From NCBI GenBank assembly GCA_028023455.1, contig JAQFVV010006199.1, forward strand, positions 6,648,972 through 6,712,971: a stretch of DNA of 64,000 nucleotides, given 5' to 3'. The notes beneath the pieces are model-generated. The model was given only the letters and a program-made list of their open reading frames with translations. It had not been told where the DNA came from and made no database searches. A program made the translations under genes and the position numbers. Of the stretch, positions 27,131 through 39,099 are shown one piece after another. The DNA is from Epiperipatus broadwayi. Taxonomy: Eukaryota > Onychophora > Udeonychophora > Euonychophora > Peripatidae. Position 1 is the stretch's first letter. Each line of letters opens with the position of its first letter.

Positions 27131-30100
27131 GAGAAGTCACAGTGCATGACATCACATCACATACATAGATAAATGAAACAGAATAATTAAAATATATATT
27201 TTATTGTTTACCAACGAAAATAAAAAAATGTGTGTTATCTAAACAAAATTAAATAAAAATAAAATATGTTGTATATATATTTTTTCTGAAATATTACAAT
27301 TAGCTAAAAAAATTCAGAAATTTAATTAAACAAAGAAAATTATTCATGCAAATACAAATTTATTTATACAAATTATTTTTTAAAAAAAAAATAAACAAGA
27401 AATAAAAAAATAAAAGTTCGCAGCAGAATGTTGAAATCTTATCTGATTTTGGTGTAATATTTTATTTTCCAGACTTATCACTCCTTTTAGGTCAAGGCAG
27501 ATTTGTTAGTTTGTAGAATTGGTCTTTTTTTTTTTTAGAGCTATTTGTTAAAATTGCCTAAACTTTTTTAAAATCGCTTGTAATATTATTTTGAGTAAAT
27601 ATACAGAGTGTGTTTGCAAAAAAGCTATACCTAATCTCCATTACCTATTCTTTATGTTCCTTTATAGCCAAGAAAAAAAAACCATTTGTCACTTTAAATG
27701 ACACCTTTCTAATGTATTACTTCAAAAAAATTATTATTTTTCACTTTATTTTGGTTGAGAAAGAAATTAATTGTTTCCTCCGTTAGTTTTCCATCATAAT
27801 CTTAAATTTTTTTTAAAAAAAAAAATTACTTTGTACGATTCATTTCATTTTTTTATTTCTTGCTTATTTAATTACTTTGTACAATTAAATTCATAATTTT
27901 TTTCTTCTTGTTCATTTGTTAACTTTTTCTTTTTTTAAAAAAAAAAAAACATATTCAAGTAAATTTATATATGTACAACTAATTTGTATTTTTGTTCTCA
28001 TTTATTTAATTAAATTTCTAAATTTTTTAGTTGTCTATCAATTGCGGCATCTTTCTGAAAAAAAAAATACACAAAACATTTTATTTTTATTTAATTTTGT
28101 TTTTATTAGACACATTGTTTTGTTTATAACAAAAGAAAAAAGACCATAACCCAATTACTTGTTCCATTTATCACTTAATACTTTCAGTAGTGACCCAGTG
28201 GATCCCCCAAGTGTCAATAATTGTCTCTCAACATTTAATTGAATATTCTACTACTATACTAGACCATACAAGGCACTATTACCAATGATAATGAATAATA
28301 GTAGTGCTAGTTTTTATAAATACAATAAGGATAATGTATTAACGTACTATTCCAGCATAAAAATGAGTTGTGTACAAATTTGAACAGGAAGTCACTGATA
28401 TCAATCTACTCAACTATCTATATTCCATTTTATCTTTGTTTCTTTAAAGCATTATATTCACATCATCAAAGAATTCTGGAATAATTAATCAGTATAATTT
28501 ACTTACCAAAAATCTAGATTCGTGAACAGTTAAAAAAAAAAATACAACAGAAAAATAAAACGGAAACAACATTTTTCTACAATCTTCATTACAAAATACT
28601 TTTTTACTTTTTTAAATTGTTATAAATTAAATTTAAAATCAACTTTATGTTCTTCATTGATTATATTGTTAAAATGTTACTGGAAATATTAGATTTGGAG
28701 GTGTTTATTTAAACTTTTATTATTTTTTTTTAGTTTAGTTTTTAATTTAAAAAAAAGTAAAAATAAACTTACTTACATTCTATCTATAATGGAAAAAAGA
28801 AAGGTAAAAGGGAGCATTGTCCATGCACACTGCCAATAAATTATTAGGTGAGCAATAGGAATCCAGATCAGTAAGAAAGAAGTTTCATTTTTTAATCTTT
28901 TTTGTACTTGTTTCAAAATCAGACAGTTCATTTTTATTTGGATTGCTGGTTTAATTTGTACTTTGTATTAAATGTAACTGGCAATTATTGTTTTCATCAA
29001 AGTCAGCAAGACTTCTACAATTTATCATCTTTCTCCTTTCCTCTATTAGCAAAACTTCTACAATTTGCCATCTTTTTTCTCTCTCCTCATTTGCTTTCCT
29101 CACTTTTTAAAAAGCAAATAAGAAAAAAATATATTTAAAGACAAATAATTAAAATTTTCAAAACAAATTGTTTATTACAAATACTAAAAAAGATTGTTTG
29201 AAATTATACATCAATTAATTTAGTAAGTCACTATTAAGTAGTATTATAATGAGAAATCCAAACTAACACATGAAAACTTACAATTGACTGTACCCCCCCC
29301 TAACTCCCTCCTATTTTCTTAAAACCAAAGAAGAAATTGAAAAGACAAATAATACTTAAAAGTTTACAAAAAATGAAAGACCTGTCAATGAAAAATAATG
29401 AGATTTTTAGATTCCACATTGAATTTATAAATTATATACTATTACAACAAATTCCTTTTCCAAATTCAAAGAATCTTTGATCAATGTGACATCAAAGCAG
29501 TGTTTCAAACATTTAAAGAGAAAATGCAATGTAGATATCTGACTAGATCAGTACCAAGTCACTGATTTGTGCAGTTAACACATTCAAAAAGCATAGGAGG
29601 TTTCCAAAAATTCCTATCTGCACTTAATAATTATGAGTAATTAGAGTCAATTTTATCTAACTTTATAATTCCTAAAAAAAATTTATGAAATGCAAATTCT
29701 TAATGATATGTAGAAGATTGTATTTTCATTGCTGTAATATATATATATCTTGTATTTAAAATTTCGTGTCAAAAAGTACATATCTTAACAATCTCATTTA
29801 ATAAGTTATAAATTCTTTAAAATTCTTAAATTGATCTAAATAGTTTTTATTTAGTATAATTCTTTTTATACCCTTATTAATATCAAATATTTATCAAACT
29901 AAAGTAAATCTAAAAAGTTGTAAAAATATAAGCAATTCATTCAGTAATATCTTAAAAATTCTTATAATAAAAATGAAAATCTGAAAGTCTTTTTTACTAT
30001 TGTGATTATTTTTCATTTTGTTATTGAATAATTGTATGGGTCTTCTTTATTTTATGATATAGCTGCATATTTGAGATGCTAGAATAAATTTTGTTAAGGA

Positions 30101-31120
30101 AGTGGCAACTATAGCAAAATATATCATTGGTGAAATACTATTCTTTAATCTTAGTATTCTATTGCCTTATTATTTACTTTACCTTCAAGAAAATAATTTA
30201 ATATATAATTTATAAAACATAAATTTGTTATTAATTTTGAGAGTTAATATCATTTTCACCAATCTAATTAATAATTACATTTTCTGAAGTTCATTATTGA
30301 AAACATACACTCAATGTGCTTTCATTACTAACTGATAGTGATAAACAATTTTTAAAATGTTAATGAATGGAATTTTATTTTCCATTTTGTTTATCATCTT
30401 TTCTAACATATATCAGATATATCATCAAATAAATCATTAGCAGATGCAAATGAATGTTGCCATTTTAACTCCATAAAAAAAAAGACTAAAAATAAAATAT
30501 TAAAAGAATGACTATATAAATCAGTCAACACACAAATCCACATATATTACATTCTGGTCTTTAGTTTTGTGTTATTGTGCAATGCTATTTTTTAACTGCT
30601 TCTATAGTAAACTTTCCTTTCTGAATGATTTCAATAATTTGTCTAGTATTCTATCAGAAACCATATCATATCAAATTAACCAATATTGCATCTTTTTTAA
30701 GTATCTTTGGAGTAATCTTTATAACATAGATATGGTCTATCTCTTTGAATAAAACTGTCATCAAAATACTGTTTTTAGAAAGTCTATAATTCTTTATTCA
30801 TTTTACATGGCAATTCTATAAATGTATGCTTTTACAATAGTAGTTTTTTATAATCTTATTATTGAAATTTCAAAATATTGTGTGACATCATGGCCAAGAA
30901 CTAACTCATACTTATTGAATCTTATTCATTTAGACTTTGAACCTGGTTATAATAATAGTAGGAAAAAAAATGTTTTTTAAATCTTTTACTATATTCAATA
31001 GTTAAAATTTGACATAATTAATTTAGGAAAATATTAAATTAGTGTGACAAATCCATTTACTTCTGTTTCTAATCACGACTCAATCCTTTTTTTTTTTTTT
31101 TTCAAAAATATACAGTACAT

Positions 31121-32330
31121 ATAGCCATGTAATTCTATAATTAAAACCACTTCTTTTCTTTTCAAAAACTTTATTTGATGTATATATATATATCCACTTA
31201 TTTCCAACGTTTCGACTATCTTTACTCTATAGTCATTTTCAAGGATCTAGAAAAAACATTACATTATAAACACACTTCACATAATAAAAACAAAAAACAA
31301 AAAAACAAAAATAATCAAAAACAATATAAAACATATAAACCCCATAAAATTTAAAAATAAATAAAATACATTAAAATCAATTAAATTAAAAACACAAAAC
31401 ATACACCACACTTACTTGACTCCCTTCTCAAAAAACTTTCTCTTTTTACATTTTCTTTTATCCAAAAAACCAATTGTTACAATAAAAAACTTATTTCCTT
31501 TTTCTTTCTTATATACTTCAAAAATGAATTTATTTCCAAAAATAATTCTTTATTCATGTCTTATCCAATTCTATTTAAAACAGGTTATATCTTTTTATAT
31601 ATAAACTCTCTTTTACCATTCTTTCTTTATACAATCTAACCCCCTCCAACATTTTAATCTTAAAATATATGATAAAGATGTATCATATATTGGTACAACA
31701 AAAAACAAATTAGAGACAAGATTGAAACAGCATTTGAGAGATAGGAATTCTAATGTAAATATACATAGTAAGGAAGTTGGACATACAGATTTTAAGATTA
31801 AAATGTTGGAGGGGGTTAGATTGTATAAAGAAAGAATGGTAAAAGAGATTTTATATATAAAAAGATATAAACCTGTTTAAATAGAATTGGATAAGACATG
31901 AATAAAGAATTATTTTTGGAAATAAATTCATTTTTGAAGTATATAAGAAAGAAAAAGGAAATAAGTTTTTTATTGTAACAATTGGTTTTTTGGATAAAAG
32001 AAAATGTAAAAAGGGAAAGTTTTTTGAGAAGGGAATCAAGTAAGTGTGGTGTATGTTTTGTGTTTTTAATTTAATTGATTTTAATGTATTTTATTTATTT
32101 TTAAATTTTATGGGGTTTATATGTTTTATATTGTTTTTGATTATTTTTGTTTTTTTGTTTTATTATGTGAAGTTTGTTTATAATGTAATGTTTTTTCTAG
32201 ATCCTTGAAAATGACTATAGAGTAAAGATAGTCGAAACGTTGGAAATAAGTGGATATATATATATATATACATCAAATAAAGTTTTTGAAAAGAAAAGAA
32301 GTGGTTTTAATTATAGAATTATATGGCTAT
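31121..32330. mobile_element. Penelope-like element: two inverted terminal copies around a GIY-YIG fragment
   Basis: The arms 31121-31666 and 31789-32330 are long reverse complements (about 540 bp) separated by 122 bp. The outer ends are ATAGCCAT / ATGGCTAT. Each arm carries the sequence TGACTATAGAG ... TAGTCGAAACGTTGG (31203-31245 minus, 32202-32244 plus), a hammerhead-like fold typical of PLE termini, followed by a TA repeat. From the spacer into the right arm runs a GIY-YIG nuclease frame. Inverted, 5'-truncated double copies are a known hallmark of Penelope-like elements. No reverse-transcriptase domain remains. Confidence 0.85.
31671..31880 (+). pseudogene. PLE GIY-YIG endonuclease, 3' fragment
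   Basis: Sixty-nine codons then TAA. The frame contains SYIGTTKNKLETRLKQHLRD, with the second half of the GIY-YIG motif (YIG), the catalytic-type Arg in TRLKQH, and downstream MVKEILYIKRYKP with a Glu at the position of the family's metal-binding Glu. In Penelope-like elements this C-terminal nuclease nicks target DNA for reverse transcription. The N-terminal half of the nuclease and all of the reverse transcriptase are cut off at the inverted-repeat junction. There is no plausible start codon, so it is a fragment. Confidence 0.75.
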
Positions 32331-32634
32331 AAATTAGTGTGGTGAATGTGTTGCTAGTTAGCATAAATATGCATAACTTCTTGCTATACCTAAAATGGCC
32401 TACATCAGGATCATTTCCACGTCAAGTCACGCCTCAAAACTTTAGGCAACTGTGACATTTATTTGTATTTGAAGGAACCAAAGCATTCCTAGGGCTCGTT
32501 AAGCCGTTGTTCTGTTCAGTTGAATAAAAGGGCCTCTTCATATTATAGCAAGTAGCACGGTCTGGGGAACCGATTACTAGGTAATGAACGTCAATTAAGA
32601 ACACATTCGAGATACATATATTCTGATGCTATAG
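32331..32634. other. unclassified less A+T-rich block
   Basis: The base composition changes sharply at the end of the Penelope element. The block lacks an open frame and visible terminal repeats. It may be part of the same retroelement as the adjacent LTR-like segment, but nothing seen proves it. Confidence 0.3.
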
Positions 32635-33637
32635 GTTGTAACACCCTAGAATCTAATGTTTGACTGCCCAACATCAGTTCAACGTCCCATAGAGATTAAC
32701 ATCAGCTTTGATCCGATTTGGAATCTGAATTAATGCGTTTATCTGTGTAGTAATTAGAGATATATAATCTTACTATTATTATAAGTTATGTTTAAACTTA
32801 ATAATATAATTCCAATCACTTACCAATAAATTGATCACTCTAATTATTACTGATTTTTACTATGTAGATCAAAGCATGGGTTATGACATAAAAGATGGTA
32901 TAAGCATATTGTGAGCTCTGCAACATATAATCTATTTAGTCATTTTGCAACCCTAAATTTCACTCACCTGCGTGTGAGCAAATATAATTGTTTTTGTTTA
33001 TTGTTTATTGATAATCACATTAAACATTTTGTAAATCTAAGTATTCATTCACCTGTGTGTGAGCAGTATATATATAATTTGCGTTATCATTTATTGACTA
33101 TTTATTAATATTCTTTGTAAACCTAAGTATTCACTCACCTGTGTGTGAGCAGTATATAATTGATGTTATATTCTTTGTAAACCTAAGTATTCACTCACCT
33201 GCGTGTGAGCACTATATAATTTGCTTTATTATATTCTTTGTAACCCTGAGTATTCACTCACCTGCATGTGAGCAATATGTACATAATTTATTTTGCTTTA
33301 TAACTTATTATGTGTTTCATTAAATTTATGAAATATAAATTTATCTCAGTCTCCATTCTTGCTCATTACTTTATGAATCACTAGTTAAGTTATATATCAT
33401 GTGTTGGGGGAAGGGGGTGTCTCATGTTTTATTGCTTTGCTATTGCTGGAACGTGAATAAAGAGATATCGAGTGTAACCTCAGGCATGTCATTGCAATGG
33501 GTTGACTTGGAAGCATGGGTAAGAGAGTTGAGGTATGATCGGACATAGGATATTACTACCCCGGCTTGGTCAGTTTTTGGTTCTCTGGCTCGGACTCTCA
33601 GTCTGTTGAGAAAATGTTCAAACCTGACTGTTACAAC
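32635..33637. mobile_element. probable solo LTR, about 1.0 kb
   Basis: The segment begins GTTGTAACACC and ends CTGTTACAAC, giving 8-bp inverted termini (GTTGTAAC/GTTACAAC) with the TG...CA ends usual for LTRs. It is less A+T-rich than its surroundings, contains AATAAA at about 33461 followed by a GT-rich stretch, and has no coding capacity. No convincing 4-6 bp target duplication is visible, so the boundaries remain unproven. A minisatellite lies inside (32961-33274). Alternative: an unrelated non-coding repeat. Confidence 0.4.
32961..33274. repeat. minisatellite with CACTCACCTGYRTGTGAGCA core, 5 units
   Basis: The 20-bp core occurs at 32961-32980, 33045-33064, 33132-33151, 33192-33211 and 33255-33274 (spacing 84, 87, 60 and 63 bp). 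The later units also share TTCTTTGTAAACCTAAGTAT before the core and TATATAATTTG-like sequence after it. Each core can form a small hairpin, CTCAC/GTGAG. The second unit has ATTCACC instead of ACTCACC. Confidence 0.85.
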
Positions 33638-33797
33638 TAATAGCTAAAAATTCTTAGATTTTGATCCAGACACACTTTTATTGTATTCATACAAAGTAAT
33701 ATAAATGTGCACTAACATATTCCGTTGTGTAAACAATTCTTTTCAATAATTATTAAAAAAAAATTTTAATTATAATTTTTATTTTATTTATATTTAG

Positions 33798-33851
33798 TTC
33801 GTTTGTGAGGATGTCAGTGCAACCAAGTTTCAGCCTGTTTTATGTACAAAA
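33798..33851 (+). CDS. RAP1GAP: RapGAP exon b
   Basis: Eighteen codons, phase 0 to 0, acceptor TATATTTAG and donor AAA|GTAAGT. The peptide FVCEDVSATKFQPVLCTK corresponds to the VCEDV....F.PVL..K block that links the dimerisation region to the catalytic domain in Rap1GAP proteins. It is among the shortest exons of the gene and lies right after the LTR-like insertion. Confidence 0.9.
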
Positions 33852-34440
33852 GTAAGTAATTTGTTTATTTGTGCTTGGAGTTTTTTCTATACCATAAAAA
33901 TTATTATATTATTTTTCGTCAAATAAAAGAAATTAGGAATTTCTCCACATAGCCCTCATTTTTATTTAATCATAATTTTTATATAAAAGCATTTAAAACA
34001 GTTACTGGAAGGACAATAATATATAAAAACCATTATATTAATATAAATAATGAGTAGTGATTTCACATTTTTAAGAAAAATTATGGTCAGCTTAATACTT
34101 CTAGCATGTTATTATTGATGTTTGATAATCTTTACAAGATGAGTTTTAATATGTTATGTATATATGTTATTAGTTATCTTAGTTATTAATTTACTATGGC
34201 TTTATTATGACAAAAGCAATTTTATTTATACTGAAAATCAATAGAATATTTTCCCTAAAAGCTTCTGTTATTGTGAAATGATTTTGATTTGTGAGACATA
34301 GTAATAAATATAATAATAGAATCTTTGGTTTAATCCTATACATATTATAAGACCATCGCTGTCCTAACATCTTTAAACAATTGCCTATCTCCTTTTCTTG
34401 CATTTCCTATTAAACATATTTTTTACTTTACTTTTATAAA

Positions 34441-34610
34441 GATCTGACCCAACTGATGAGTACTGGCTCTGCATGAAATGCGAATATTGGGGATCATTTA
34501 ACTTTTCACATGTGTGTGATTATGTGTATCGATTGTTTGAGATGGAATGGGGGGAGGTGAATATAGACTGAAAATCTTAAATTCAAATCTCTATTTATAA
34601 AAATCTTTAT
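34441..34610 (+). mobile_element. PLE-type terminus with CTGATGA core; relative of the 41.0-41.25 kb palindrome
   Basis: At 34448-34492 a CCCAA/TTGGG outer stem encloses an exact CTGATGA box (34453-34459), a region with GCAT GAA ATGC, and a GAA box (34483-34485). This is a hammerhead-like layout, with stem III reduced to a few bases. Downstream words TTTTCACATGTGTGTG, GAGATGGAATGG and AAATTCAAATCTCT are shared with 41002-41249. There is no coding sequence. Confidence 0.45.
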
Positions 34611-35804
34611 AAAAGCATATTCGCAACTGCCCAAAATACCTCTATACTTTGCTATTTTGGTTTGTTGTTTTTTTCCATTAATTTTTAGAAAATAAATCAT
34701 AATGTAATTACCAAATTGTTTTACCGAAAAATGTTACAGTAAATTTACTTATGCAGATAATTGTCTGACCAACATACCTATACAAGGATGTATTTAAAAC
34801 TGGTCGGTAATAAAAGAAAAAAAGTATATACAGTATAAACAAGATTATAAATGTATTTTTTTCATTATTGTAAATTTACAAAAATCAGTTTAAATTGCCA
34901 TGAATATTTATTAGCTTGTTATTAAAAGAAATTGGTATCTGAGGTAGACTAAACATAACATACAATTTAATTTATTTGCACTTTTTATTTAATAAATCTT
35001 GTTGCTGAAATATAAAAACAATGTGTAAACATTTTTAAAAATATTATAAATTGACAATTTAAACTCAAAAATTTCAACTTATTTGGTCTTTAAATAAATC
35101 GCCGCACTCTTTTTTTACCAAAAACGAATATTTGATAAATGGCTTACTGAATTAACAAGAATTTTTTATAAACAAAATTTTTCACAAGTGATAAAAATAT
35201 TTTACTAATGAAGTGCTGTCTTCTTGTAGCGTCATTTAATGCATTCTTCAAGTTTTACGTGTTAAATTAAAAGCAGTTCAGCTTATTAAAAGATTGTATT
35301 TCAGTTTTAAGTCTGGTTAATTAATTATAATTAGCTTTTTATAATACAACAACGATGTGTGTGATTTTGTAATAAAGACCTATATTAACGAATTTTTATT
35401 TTATAAACTGTACATAGTTACGTTTTGAAAAGACAACAATAATCTTTATATATATAAATTAAAAGTTTCATTCAAATTATTGAAATATTTTCTAATACTC
35501 TCTTTTTTGCTTAAATAGTACTTTAACTACTTTAAATTTGGAAAACAATATATGACACTTTCAAATTTTTTCTATAAAAATATTGAATAAAATTAATACT
35601 TTTAACGGAGATTTCCTAATCAGTATAAGGCCTATAAAATAGCAAGCACTCTGATAAGATACTTATTTTTTAAAACTGTATATTCTTGACTTAAAAAATA
35701 ACTGTATAAATGTTTTAATCAGATAAAAATTGCCAATAACATTCAAGATTAAATAAAAATAATAACAAATAAAAGTAATTAAAAAAATATTTTTATTGTA
35801 TGCC

Positions 35805-35885
35805 TACACATATCATTTCAAATATATACATATTATAGCAAAGCATACACATATCATTTCAAATATATACATATTATAGCAAAGT
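35805..35885. repeat. 41-bp direct tandem duplication
   Basis: The unit starting TACACATATCATTTCAAATA at 35805 is repeated from 35846 essentially without change, a recent local duplication. No known function. Confidence 0.9.
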
Positions 35886-37367
35886 TTGACACCAAAGATG
35901 CACTGATAAATTTAAAAATATAAAAATTATGTATATGTATATTGGGATATAAATACATATTTAGCATTTGGTAGGAGGCTAGATTAGTGTAGGGGCGCGC
36001 GTGTGTGTATAATGTTATTTTAAAAAAGGCTACACATTTGACTAGCTACAAATATTGTAGTCTAAATAACTGATAATGGATAACATGATAGTCTTAACTA
36101 TAAAATAAATATATAAATAGGATTGTGCATCTGGTTTTAGTTTGCGATTTAAGGAATAGCATTCTGACCTTTCTTAGCATTCCGTTGAAAGTTTTGAAAT
36201 CAATTTCAGCAAGAAGTATTCCTGAAGTTTAATATAAATCTTTATGCCAATCAAAATAATGAGGTCAAATCTTTGTCCGATGAGAACCATCAAATTAAAT
36301 AAAAGCTACGAATTTCCTGGCATTCTTTGCAAAGTTGGACCATGAAGTCTAATAATTTAAGAAGCTATACAATAGTCCTTCTGTTTATGCCTGAATAGAA
36401 TAGTGAAATCAGCCATCACCTGAAAAGTTTATTAATATTATAAATAGATACAGATATATGCTCAAAAGAAGCCAATATCTGGAGGCCAACAAAATAATTA
36501 TTTTAAAACAATGATATATATTTACTTTCATTTGGAGTACCCTTTGTCTCATGTTCTCTGTTTATACATGGAAAACTTTTATTCTATTCATCCTGATTTC
36601 ATGAATTATATCAAATATTAAAGTTCATTTCTTGTGATATTCCATCTAGGACTTATTTAAATCTTTTTTTTATGTCATCTTGTATTGAAATTATAAAAAA
36701 TTATAATCATTTTTATTTCTTGTAATACTATAGTTTTGTCTTTATCAGCAGACAATTTAATAATTAGCTGCCATGGGACAATAGTTTTCTATATATGTAT
36801 CTAGAAGAAATCATTATCATTACAACCTTATTTAAATGATATAGATATGAGCAGGTAGATTATTTAGATAAAATCAAGCAAAGTTTAAAATGCAGCCAGT
36901 TGAAAGTTTTATTCTCCCCCCACCACCACCACCACCACCACCAACACCATATAAAAACTAATTGATTCATTATGTCTTTATACTGAAGAAAAAAATTACT
37001 TATCAAGCTTAATTGAAAAATAAAAAAATATCTCTACTAAACTTGTTCTTGAATCAAGTAATATATTCTGTTATAAGCTGATGAGAAAAAACCATGCCAA
37101 TTGAATAGTGGAGGGAGAAGAAGACTGTTTTAAATGACTAAAGCATGGAAAATAGTGAAAAGATCATATTTGTATTCATATGTTGGACTATTTCCATCAT
37201 TTAATATGAGTGTTGAATGTCTTCAGAAAAATGCAACTTAATTTAAATATTCAAATACATTCAACTGCTAGTAATAGTACACAGGTTATTATATGCACAA
37301 ACTTTTGAGAGGTATTATTCTCCCCTCTTTTTCAGGTGTTGGTGGCCTGACCAGTAAACAGTACTAA

Positions 37368-37440
37368 CATGGGTATCAAACCTGGACCCTTAGATTTGAA
37401 TTTTAAGGTAATGTTCTAACCAAGTGAGCCATTCTACCAA
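37368..37440 (-). mobile_element. tRNA-derived SINE head
   Basis: Read on the minus strand, an A-box-like TGGCTCACTTGGTTAGAAC (37413-37431) is followed after a tRNA-like interval by a B-box-like GGTTTGATACC (37372-37382). This is the internal RNA polymerase III promoter of tRNA-derived SINEs. A SINE body (TACTGTTTACTGGTCAGGCC and on) continues to about 37330. It departs from tRNA consensus in the stems, so it is not a functional tRNA gene. It sits inside the Penelope element and therefore inserted later. Confidence 0.65.
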
Positions 37441-37620
37441 AGCCAACAGTCAGTAGAATTTTCATATACTTATCTATGAGATTCCTCCTGGTTTCTCACT
37501 TTTTTTCTAAAAGAAAATTTGATTAGTGGTTCCATACATTATGTATGGTCACAGTAGGTTGACTTATGGAATTATTTGTCATTATCATGTGAGCAGCTTT
37601 TTTAAATTTTCTTTTCTTCT

Positions 37621-37908
37621 TTATCCAATATTTTTGTATTTTCCCAATTGAACACATATGTTAATTAATACATATGTGGTTGCTACCTTAGTCGTATCTG
37701 TTTTCTCTCTTCTAATCATCAGTTTGTGTTTTTGCAAGTGCTTTTCAATGGGATGACTGATCTCACCAATATACATTCTTCCACCTTCACATGGTCTTTC
37801 ATAGATGCACTTTTTTCCTTTCATCATTTCAAGTTTAGGTTTTGTAGATTTTAGAATTCTTTGAATGTATTTGGAATATTTAAATAAAGTTAAATTTTCT
37901 AAAGACAT
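37621..37908 (-). pseudogene. PLE GIY-YIG endonuclease fragment
   Basis: The 95-codon frame contains KKCIYERPCEGG then RMYIGEISHPIEKHLQKHK, matching the Penelope pattern C.Y.I.C....YIGET.R.LE.RL.EH. The C(x)6C spacing and YIGE are kept. The usual catalytic-type Arg of LE(K)RL is His here (IEKHL), so nuclease activity is doubtful. The first about 20 residues are encoded by the inverted terminal arm, which makes the apparent ATG start unlikely to be real. The Penelope reverse-transcriptase domain is missing. Confidence 0.68.
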
Positions 37909-39015
37909 TCAATACTCATATTAGATGATGGAAATTGTGCAACATATAAATATAACTAAAACACCATCATCACAAACCTTCAGGAAAACACTAGAAAAAG
38001 ATCAGTTTAACATTTACATACTATATATAAATATTTTTATCTATATTAATTTAAACAACTGGATTTAAATGTATTATAATTTGCTTGGTTTAAGATTTTA
38101 AGTGAGTTTATTGTACTATTGAAAGTTCAGTTTACATTTAAGTAACAGTAATCAATTAAAAAGAATTATAGAATTTAAAGTTGTGGATTAAAAAATACAT
38201 AAATTAATGTATTATATAATAAAATGTATTTAGAAAAGTATGATTCATGTACATGTATACTTTGTAAAATTGAATAATTTTCCTATTGATTGAAAATAAT
38301 TGCAAGCCATAAGTTTACATTAAGAACCCCAGTTAATTTTAATAGAAAATTTATATATATAATTTTTTAGCTATTGTTATTATATCTATTACATATATTT
38401 GTAGAAATATTTTACTTGGTATTTGTTATAAACCAGATGAATATCAAATATTATTACATTTTTCTCAAATTATATTCCATGATTGTAATTTAATGATTTT
38501 TTACATTATATTTGAGTTTGATGAAATTGGAATCCTAGTATTAATAAATTATTTAATTCTCTGTTTATAATTTCATAATATTTGTCCATATCTTTTATGC
38601 ATGTATGTGTATTACACAAATATATCAAAATCCATTGCTCTACACTGGATGATATCTGATCATAATCTTCATCATCATGAAAACAATTCTTTGTTATTGT
38701 CAAAAGTCACATTTTTTAAAAGACACTTATTATAACACTAATTAGTTGTGCAAAGAAGAATATAAAAATATTTTTCAACAAATGAAATGTTACAAAAGAT
38801 GTTTATACAGTAAAAGACACATAAAAATTGAGGATTGTATTGATTTAGACATCACGTTTCAACATTTTTGCACTTTATATGTGTCAGAAATAATTTATAT
38901 AATTAAATTATTGTCCACAGAAATGAAAAAGAGGATTATGGTATTTATTTAAATCTATTTAATAATAAATTCTGTTTTTTAAGACAACATAATCTTTTTT
39001 GTTTTTGTTTTATAG

Positions 39016-39099
39016 GGTTCAGAGATGATAGTTTCTTATGATGAACATGTGCTTGTCAATTCTTATAAATTTGGAGTTATTTATCAAAGGTTTGGTCAG
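39016..39099 (+). CDS. RAP1GAP: RapGAP exon c: start of Rap-GAP catalytic domain
   Basis: Twenty-eight codons, phase 0 to 0, acceptor TTTTATAG and donor CAG|GTAAGA. Peptide: GSEMIVSYDEHVLVNSYKF then GVIYQRFGQ. The (Y/F)DEH...FKFGVIYQ block is near-invariant in the family and begins the Rap-GAP fold. The usual F of FKFGVIYQ is Y here. Confidence 0.95.

Larger units (their letters stand above)
22436..33797. other. RapGAP intron 1 (11.4 kb)
   Basis: GT at 22436 and AG at 33796-33797. Contains a CR1/L2-like LINE fragment (26262-27130), a Penelope inverted pair (31121-32330), an unclassified less A+T-rich block (32331-32634) and a probable solo LTR (32635-33637). 22440-26260 and 27180-31080 show only A+T-rich sequence, homopolymer runs (for example T runs near 23075 and 25595, and the C run at 29292-29299) and chance open frames. 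A weak CTGATGATGATCAAAAG motif on the minus strand near 22558-22575 may be a decayed PLE terminus. Confidence 0.85.
37180..37945 (-). mobile_element. Penelope-like element with inverted ends and an internal SINE
   Basis: The inverted arms 37180-37264 and 37861-37945 share the TTGGACTATTTCCATCAT ... TTCAACTG sequence also found at 5.5 and 56.6 kb. Between them is a minus-strand GIY-YIG frame and, nearer the left end, a tRNA-derived SINE head (37330-37440). The sequence right of the left arm (GTAATAGTACACAGGTTATT) also matches the spacer of the 56.6-kb copy, confirming one family. The reverse transcriptase is absent. Confidence 0.72.
33852..39015. other. RapGAP intron 2 (5.2 kb)
   Basis: Holds a hammerhead-like PLE terminus (34441-34610), a 41-bp tandem duplication (35805-35885), a CAC-repeat microsatellite (about 36921-36943), and the Penelope element with a SINE between its arms (37180-37945). 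34620-35800, 35890-36900 and 37950-39010 show only A+T-rich sequence with chance open frames. Confidence 0.85.

Noticed and set aside
31851-32039. Paired 62-codon frames on opposite strands (31416-31604 and 31851-32039) with almost identical peptides
   Set aside because: They are the same non-coding PLE terminal sequence read in the two inverted arms, not a duplicated gene.
32961-33274. CRISPR-like array (regular repeats with spacers)
   Set aside because: The genome is eukaryotic, spacing is irregular (60-87 bp), spacers share sequence with each other, and no cas genes exist; it is a minisatellite.
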